Both the position numbers and the translations under genes were made by a program. The notes below the pieces were generated by a model that did not search any database, was not told the origin of the DNA, and was given only the letters and a program-made list of their open reading frames with translations. This document shows, one piece after another, positions 22,282 through 26,793 of a DNA stretch of 29,471 bases; the stretch's first letter is position 1, and each line of letters opens with the position of its first letter. The DNA is from a virus: the IMG/VR virus record IMGVR_UViG_3300021440_000093, positions 1 to 29,471 of that record; one strand, 5' to 3'.

Positions 22282-22758
22282 ATGCTCTTTAACGTATTGA
22301 ATGGCGGTTCTGTTGGTGCTGGAGGAAATCCAGCCGCTAACATGCAGACGCAAAGAATGCATGACGAGTTGCTGGACATCGCCAATCTTCCGGACTATTA
22401 TGCAGTTATGGCCTTGCCTCCTGGTCCTCAGAAGGAAATTGCTATTGCTGCATTACATGACCAAGCAGAACTTAATGAAGCAATGGTACCTGAATACTGG
22501 AAAGATGATGCTGTTCCTCGTCAACCTTTAACATTACAGTCTTCATGGGTTCAACCAATTCAGTATGACCCAGTGACTAAGGTTATGACTGTGTTCGGCA
22601 AATCTTACGCTAATGTGGATCCACAGACTGTATCAGATATCGTAAATGGCGACATGTTCGTTCATAAGCCAGGTTCAATTGGTTCTGCTATGAATAAATT
22701 CTGGGATGATAGATTTGGTGTTGACCGTCCTAGAGGACGTGCTGCTAAAGGCATATAA
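22282..22758 (+). CDS. KTSC-domain protein
   Basis: The gene encodes 158 residues; AGGAGG precedes ATG 22282, three bases after the portal stop. The C-terminal half (SSWVQPIQYDP, VMTVFGKSYANVDPQTV, GSIGSAMNKFW) matches the KTSC domain: an SS start, a YD-x-TV-FG-Y beta pattern and a final S-G-xx-F. The N-terminal half is helical, with LPDYYAVMALPPGPQKEIAI. KTSC domains occur in phage and bacterial proteins with no settled function. It may bind portal or DNA. It is followed by 72-bp element C. Confidence 0.65.
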   Translation: MLFNVLNGGSVGAGGNPAANMQTQRMHDELLDIANLPDYYAVMALPPGPQKEIAIAALHDQAELNEAMVPEYWKDDAVPRQPLTLQSSWVQPIQYDPVTKVMTVFGKSYANVDPQTVSDIVNGDMFVHKPGSIGSAMNKFWDDRFGVDRPRGRAAKGI

Positions 22759-22765
22759 GAAATAA

Positions 22766-22837
22766 AGTATCACTTATTTCCCAAATAATATATTCAATCT
22801 ATTCCATTATTATATTAAATGGGAAGAAAGTGATACT
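22766..22837 (-). repeat. 72-bp palindromic element, copy C (inverted)
   Basis: In reverse orientation it matches copy B except for one arm. Its left arm is AGTATCACTTATTTCCCA (A-type) and its right arm is the complement of the B-type arm, so two stem positions are unpaired. Flanking TTAAG and a CAAATTT block next to the B-type arm also resemble the left flank of copy B. It sits between the KTSC gene and the scaffold gene. Confidence 0.9.
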
Positions 22838-22879
22838 TAAGAAATTTGAATTGATGTACTAAGACATCCCTAATTATAT

Positions 22880-22912
22880 TGCGTAGAAGGATAACGGTGG
22901 TTCTCCTACGCA
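22880..22912 (+). promoter_or_regulatory. Leader hairpin before the scaffold/coat genes
   Basis: TGCGTAG (22880-22886) pairs with CTACGCA (22906-22912). Closer to the start, CACCGGTG (22924-22931) and GGTG/CACC (22928-22943) can enclose the AAGGA ribosome site of the scaffold gene. These may protect the mRNA or tune translation of the two most abundant assembly proteins. No T-tract follows, so termination is unlikely. Confidence 0.45.
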
Positions 22913-22945
22913 TCACTTTATAACACCGGTGAAGGATGACACCTT

Positions 22946-23935
22946 ATGTCTATGTCAACAGAACAGGCACTTGCTTATTTGAGCAAGGAAGATACTTCGG
23001 TTCAACCGGAGAATACACCAGCTAATGAACCACAGGCTACAGAGACTGTCTCATCAACAGAACCTGAAGTTAATGATTCTAAATCAGAAGTTAAGGACGT
23101 CGCTTCTCCTGAAGATAACGCTGATAAGACCAATGACGGCGAACCTAAATCTGAAGTTGATACCAAGGCTGATAACCCAGGGACTGCTAAAGATGATAAA
23201 GTTGAGAAGAAGGATGAAAGACAGGCTCAGAGAGACTATGCATTCATCCGTGAGAAGAATAAGCGTAAGCAACAGAAAGAACGCTATGAAGCACGCATTA
23301 AGGAACTAGAAGCAGAACTCAAGAAGCGTGATAATCTAGAAGCCAAGCATTTCCAGAAAGAAGACGGCACTCCAGATCCTGAGGCGTATGTGCATAATGA
23401 ATTTGCTAAGCGCGATATGAAAGATGAGTTAAATCGCATTCGCCAGCAAGACATGTATGAACAGCAGCAATTGGAAATTGAGCAAGACCGAATCATTACT
23501 GAACGTTGCTTTGAAGGCAAAGATCTAGATGATTATCGCAGCCTGATTTCTACCAAAGGACCAGCATTTGCTGCAGCGTTGAAAGAGAATGATCCGAATA
23601 ACGTCGTTCTTGGCTACCTTGATACTCTCCAAGAATATCCTGTAGTAGTTCGAGAATTGATGACTAACCTCGGAACATTGCGTCGCCTATTCAGAAGCAG
23701 GGATCCTGAAGCATTGAAATATAATGTTAGAGTAATTGCGGATGAAATCCTTGAGAAGCATCATTCTGCACTGCCGCAGAACAGTGTTCCGCAGACAGAT
23801 GTAGTTGAGAAGAAATCAATTCCCGTCATTGGGAAGCAAATCAGTTCACAGAGCAACACTAATTCTGCTAACGCATCGCTCGTTAAGGATTGGGGCTCAA
23901 TTAACGCTTACCTAGCAAAGCATAAGTATCGCTAG
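22946..23935 (+). CDS. Scaffolding protein
   Basis: The gene encodes 329 residues; AAGGA lies nine bases before ATG 22946 (a second ATG at 22952 is possible). The first 90 residues are acidic and low-complexity (repeated EVNDSKSEV, EPKSEVDTK). A charged coiled coil runs at about 95-185 (KNKRKQQKERYEARIKELEA). A helical C-terminus ends in basic AYLAKHKYR, the usual coat-binding helix-turn-helix type end of P22-like scaffolds (P22 gp8 has 303 residues). The place directly before the coat gene confirms it. It would direct prohead assembly and leave before DNA filling. Confidence 0.8.
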   Translation: MSMSTEQALAYLSKEDTSVQPENTPANEPQATETVSSTEPEVNDSKSEVKDVASPEDNADKTNDGEPKSEVDTKADNPGTAKDDKVEKKDERQAQRDYAFIREKNKRKQQKERYEARIKELEAELKKRDNLEAKHFQKEDGTPDPEAYVHNEFAKRDMKDELNRIRQQDMYEQQQLEIEQDRIITERCFEGKDLDDYRSLISTKGPAFAAALKENDPNNVVLGYLDTLQEYPVVVRELMTNLGTLRRLFRSRDPEALKYNVRVIADEILEKHHSALPQNSVPQTDVVEKKSIPVIGKQISSQSNTNSANASLVKDWGSINAYLAKHKYR

Positions 23936-23959
23936 GACATATTAAAGGAGAAATAAATT

Positions 23960-25171
23960 ATGGCAAATGATATTAAGACTAACCGCAGGGCAGAACTCGT
24001 TCTTATCCGTTCTGCAGAAGCAGCACCTTATCTTACTGTTGGTTCTAAGAACTACTGTAAGGATCAGCTCGTTGGCAAGCGTAATGGCCAGAGCTATGAA
24101 TTCGTCATTCGTGACGCTGGTGAATACGTTGAAGGCATGGACATTTCCGCATCTGGATCTGAAGACGTCATCGAACGTAAGGTTACCAAGAACATCAAGA
24201 TTGGTAACGTAAAGGTTAACACCAACTTGCTCGAGAAGGTTACTGACCTTAACTGGGATAAGGAAATTGCTGAACCGTATGGTGAGAAGGTTGCTAAGGG
24301 CCTCGTTGAATCGGTTCTTAAGGATGACATCGGTCTCCAGAACACTGCATTCGTGGGAACTGGCTGGCTTCCGCTCTTCAAGGCATCTAACTTCCTTGAA
24401 TCTATCTCGTCTGAAGCTCAGTACGCATTCGTTGACCCGATGATTGACTCTATCATGCAGTCAAGCGGCAAGGGCTTTACACCGGCTGGTGATGTTGAAC
24501 CACGCTTCCAGAAGAACCTCAAGGGTACTGTTGGTCAGGCACAGGTTCGCGGACAGCAAGGTATGCCTACTTTGGAAATCTCTGAAGATTTGGCTGCTGA
24601 ACTTGCATCTGCAACAGTTACATCTTACGCAACTGGTGCTGACTATGACACCTTGACATTGAACGGTGTAACCGAAGACATTCCGGCAGGTACTCCGCTC
24701 TTCATACAGGGAGTCTACGCAACTGACCTCGTCGGTCAGAAGACTTCTGCTCCGAAGGCATTCATCGCTATTGAAGACGCAACTTCTGGTTCCGTAAAGG
24801 TCCGTAAGGTTGACTTCGTTGGCAATGGAACTCGTGAAGCTTGCGATAAGGACGGCGATAACATCGTTCTTTCTAGCCTTGCTACTAAGAAGCTCGCTAA
24901 TCCGATTAAGGCTGGTATCTATTTCACTGGTATCTTCCGCGTGAACGGTGCTATGGAATTTGATGCTCTTCCGGAATTGGATTGGTCTAACGCTGACAGC
25001 CGCGTAAGCACACCTGATGGTATCACTCTTCACACTGGTCGTGCAGTGGATGTATTCGCTGGTACCAATAAGACTCGCTTTGCTATCGCAGCAGTCGCCG
25101 GCATCGTGGAACCTCGTGGATGTGTATACGTCTGCGTTAAGGATTCTACAGCCAACCTCGTGGCTATGTAA
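23960..25171 (+). CDS. Major capsid (coat) protein, P22 gp5-like
   Basis: The gene encodes 403 residues (P22 gp5 has 430); AAAGGAG precedes ATG 23960. The pattern of P22-type coat proteins is seen: RRAELVLIRSAEAAPYL near the N-terminus, VIRDAGEYVEGMDI, KVNTNLLEKVTDLNWDKEI, a DDIGLQNTAF stretch, then a beta-rich insertion-like region (about 205-290). A C-terminal ITLHTGRAVDVFAGTNKTRFAIAAV follows (shown only in part). Codon choice is more biased than in the neighbours (mostly AAG for Lys, CTC/CTT for Leu, AAC for Asn), a sign of very high expression. It is followed by a strong terminator. Confidence 0.85.
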   Translation: MANDIKTNRRAELVLIRSAEAAPYLTVGSKNYCKDQLVGKRNGQSYEFVIRDAGEYVEGMDISASGSEDVIERKVTKNIKIGNVKVNTNLLEKVTDLNWDKEIAEPYGEKVAKGLVESVLKDDIGLQNTAFVGTGWLPLFKASNFLESISSEAQYAFVDPMIDSIMQSSGKGFTPAGDVEPRFQKNLKGTVGQAQVRGQQGMPTLEISEDLAAELASATVTSYATGADYDTLTLNGVTEDIPAGTPLFIQGVYATDLVGQKTSAPKAFIAIEDATSGSVKVRKVDFVGNGTREACDKDGDNIVLSSLATKKLANPIKAGIYFTGIFRVNGAMEFDALPELDWSNADSRVSTPDGITLHTGRAVDVFAGTNKTRFAIAAVAGIVEPRGCVYVCVKDSTANLVAM

Positions 25172-25198
25172 TCAGCTCTAATTTCCTTTAGAGACTAT

Positions 25199-25232
25199 AA
25201 GACCCTTGGGCAAATACTCGCTCAAGGGTCTT
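25199..25232. terminator. Bidirectional intrinsic terminator after the coat gene
   Basis: AAGACCCTTG (25199-25208) pairs with CAAGGGTCTT (25223-25232). It stands between the convergent coat and glycosyltransferase genes. The tails are TCTTTCTG rightward and TCTTATAG leftward; as at 3796-3829 no run of four T is present. Confidence 0.85.
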
Positions 25233-25240
25233 TCTGTATT

Positions 25241-26224
25241 CTACTTAAATAATTCTATGTATTTACGCCAGTCAAGCCATCTGCTTTGAAGTACATTATA
25301 CTGATGGGCTATAATTTCATCGTAATGCTCATTCGCACGCTCTACGATGTACTTTATTGCAGTTGCTGTTGAGTTGACAGGTATTCTCTGTAGAGGATGC
25401 GAGACCTCATTATAAGGACATCCAGGGAACTCTGATACGAGGCATACTCGACCAACAGCGCAAGACTCAATATACTTCAAGTCAGACTTGCATCTGTTAA
25501 AGTTATTATCTGCTAGTGGAGCAATAATGAATCTATTCTGCAACGCACATCTAGCGAACTGAATTGGATAATCATCAATGTCAACCCAATTACTTAATAG
25601 TCTTGCTTTAGGCAAGAATGAAGGCGTTCTGCCCATGACAGTCACATCTTTATTATTAAGATAATGAACGAGTCCTTTAGAGAAGTCGCCATAGTTATCT
25701 GGAGTCCAATGCGTAGGTGATCCGGCATATAGAAATGACATATTATTAGGCGATGGGTATCTATCAAATCTCCATCTATGAAAGTCAAGGCAGTTCGGCA
25801 TTATGATAATCTTATCTTCCGGAACGAACTCCATCAATGACTTCTTAATGTACTCATTGGTGCATGTTACTTTATCTGCTAAGTCATTGAGGTATTGCTT
25901 CATTGCATCTTTCACGCCATCTTGATTAAGTCCGCATTTATTAAATTCAGGCATTTCATTCCAGACATCGTCATCATAGTCAATCACGAACTTTACATTA
26001 TATTTCTTCTTTATATCAAGCAACGGTTCAAATAGTTCTTTATGAATGATTCGCTGTGTAAAGAACCATTCCTGCCCATAATAATGGAATGACCCAGGCG
26101 GCGACAGTGTAATCTTTGCTTCATTATACATTACCTGTGCTGGATATGCAATGCGATAACGGCCGCAAGCTTTATAGTCCAAGGGAACGCAATTTATCTT
26201 TATCTTCTCTTCTGTATTAGTCAT
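25241..26224 (-). CDS. GT-B glycosyltransferase-like protein
   Basis: The gene encodes 327 residues. It has GRYRIAYPAQ near residue 21, FVIDYDDDVWNEMP at 79-92 (the D-D-x-W signature of phage and bacterial GT-B enzymes), PNCLDFHRW, and FLYAGSPTHWTPDNYGDF. A nucleotide-sugar-site-like CKSDLKYIESCAVGRVCLVS block follows, with a Lys and Glu at family positions. The ATG at 26224 overlaps the stop of the sigma-like gene by 8 bases, so the two are coupled. It could glycosylate virion proteins, phage DNA or host surface glycans; the substrate is unknown. GAGG is the ribosome site. Confidence 0.7.
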   Translation of the reverse strand: MTNTEEKIKINCVPLDYKACGRYRIAYPAQVMYNEAKITLSPPGSFHYYGQEWFFTQRIIHKELFEPLLDIKKKYNVKFVIDYDDDVWNEMPEFNKCGLNQDGVKDAMKQYLNDLADKVTCTNEYIKKSLMEFVPEDKIIIMPNCLDFHRWRFDRYPSPNNMSFLYAGSPTHWTPDNYGDFSKGLVHYLNNKDVTVMGRTPSFLPKARLLSNWVDIDDYPIQFARCALQNRFIIAPLADNNFNRCKSDLKYIESCAVGRVCLVSEFPGCPYNEVSHPLQRIPVNSTATAIKYIVERANEHYDEIIAHQYNVLQSRWLDWRKYIELFK

Positions 26225-26702
26225 TGAAATATGTCCTCACTTTATGATCATTTACGTCTTCACAGTAATCTTCATAGGCTTGCTTACAGTGTTCTTCTAT
26301 AAGGTCTTGGCGTCTAGCGTCATCAATCTTCATCGTATAGTAGTGACACGCCGATGTATAACCAATACGATATGCGTATGAATAGAGCTTACCTTTATCT
26401 GGGTTGAATAACTTTAGGCCAGGCAACATCTCAAAGTATTGCTGTTCAAGTATTTCTTCTTTCTCGTTGCGTGGCTTATCTCTGAACTTAGGTCCTTCAA
26501 GCACCATTACACACATAGCCAGAATGTAATCACCGTAGCGGTTATTCTCTACATCAGTCAATCGTTCATTATTCTTCAATTTAATTACTAGCTGCTGGAA
26601 GTCATCAAGATCTACATCGTAGTATCGTCTATAGTCAGGATCTGTATAACTGATCTTTATCTTGCGCTTCCTATCAACAGCACGCCATTTAGGTATAATC
26701 AT
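26217..26702 (-). CDS. Sigma-factor-like protein, T4 gp55 type (late sigma candidate)
   Basis: The gene encodes 161 residues; AAAGGAG precedes ATG 26702. Residues 52-130 resemble sigma70 region 2 as kept in small phage sigmas: a helix GDYILAMCVMVLEGPKF, then EILEQQYFEMLPGLKLFNP, then DKGKLYSYAYRIGYTSACHYY and a basic/acidic helix KIDDARRQ. T4 gp55 (185 residues) has the same order (nFD-x-K-xx-xx-aY and a following helix) and recognises TATAAATA without a -35. Three TATAAATA sites stand before operons here, one in this gene's own leader. The N-terminus is basic. It could instead be a host-RNA-polymerase regulator; the sigma call is by motif pattern only. Confidence 0.55.
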   Translation of the reverse strand: MIIPKWRAVDRKRKIKISYTDPDYRRYYDVDLDDFQQLVIKLKNNERLTDVENNRYGDYILAMCVMVLEGPKFRDKPRNEKEEILEQQYFEMLPGLKLFNPDKGKLYSYAYRIGYTSACHYYTMKIDDARRQDLIEEHCKQAYEDYCEDVNDHKVRTYFND

Positions 26703-26741
26703 GTTCCATTCTCCTTTCCATATTTATTAGGCATGAATGTC

Positions 26742-26749
26742 TATTTATA
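26742..26749 (-). promoter_or_regulatory. TATAAATA motif before the sigma-like/glycosyltransferase operon
   Basis: The minus strand reads ACTATAAATAGAC; the motif lies 40-47 bases upstream of ATG 26702. Same octamer as at 5246-5253 (minus) and 7210-7217 (plus), without the extended 17-base identity. It suggests autoregulation of the sigma-like gene. Confidence 0.5.
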
Positions 26750-26759
26750 GTATGTAACA

Positions 26760-26767
26760 TATAAATC
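26760..26767 (+). promoter_or_regulatory. TATAAATC motif before the tail fibre gene
   Basis: TATAAATC, one base off TATAAATA, points rightward 27 bases before the fibre start and is divergent from the minus-strand site 11 bases away. It may drive the fibre/lysis operon through the circular join. No -35 is seen. Weak on its own; supported by position. Confidence 0.35.
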
Positions 26768-26793
26768 ACAGCTACGCTTTGGAGTAAAGGATA

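Noticed and set aside
24461-25033. Antisense open frame of 190 codons opposite the coat gene
   Set aside because: A side effect of the strong codon bias of the coat gene; no ribosome site.
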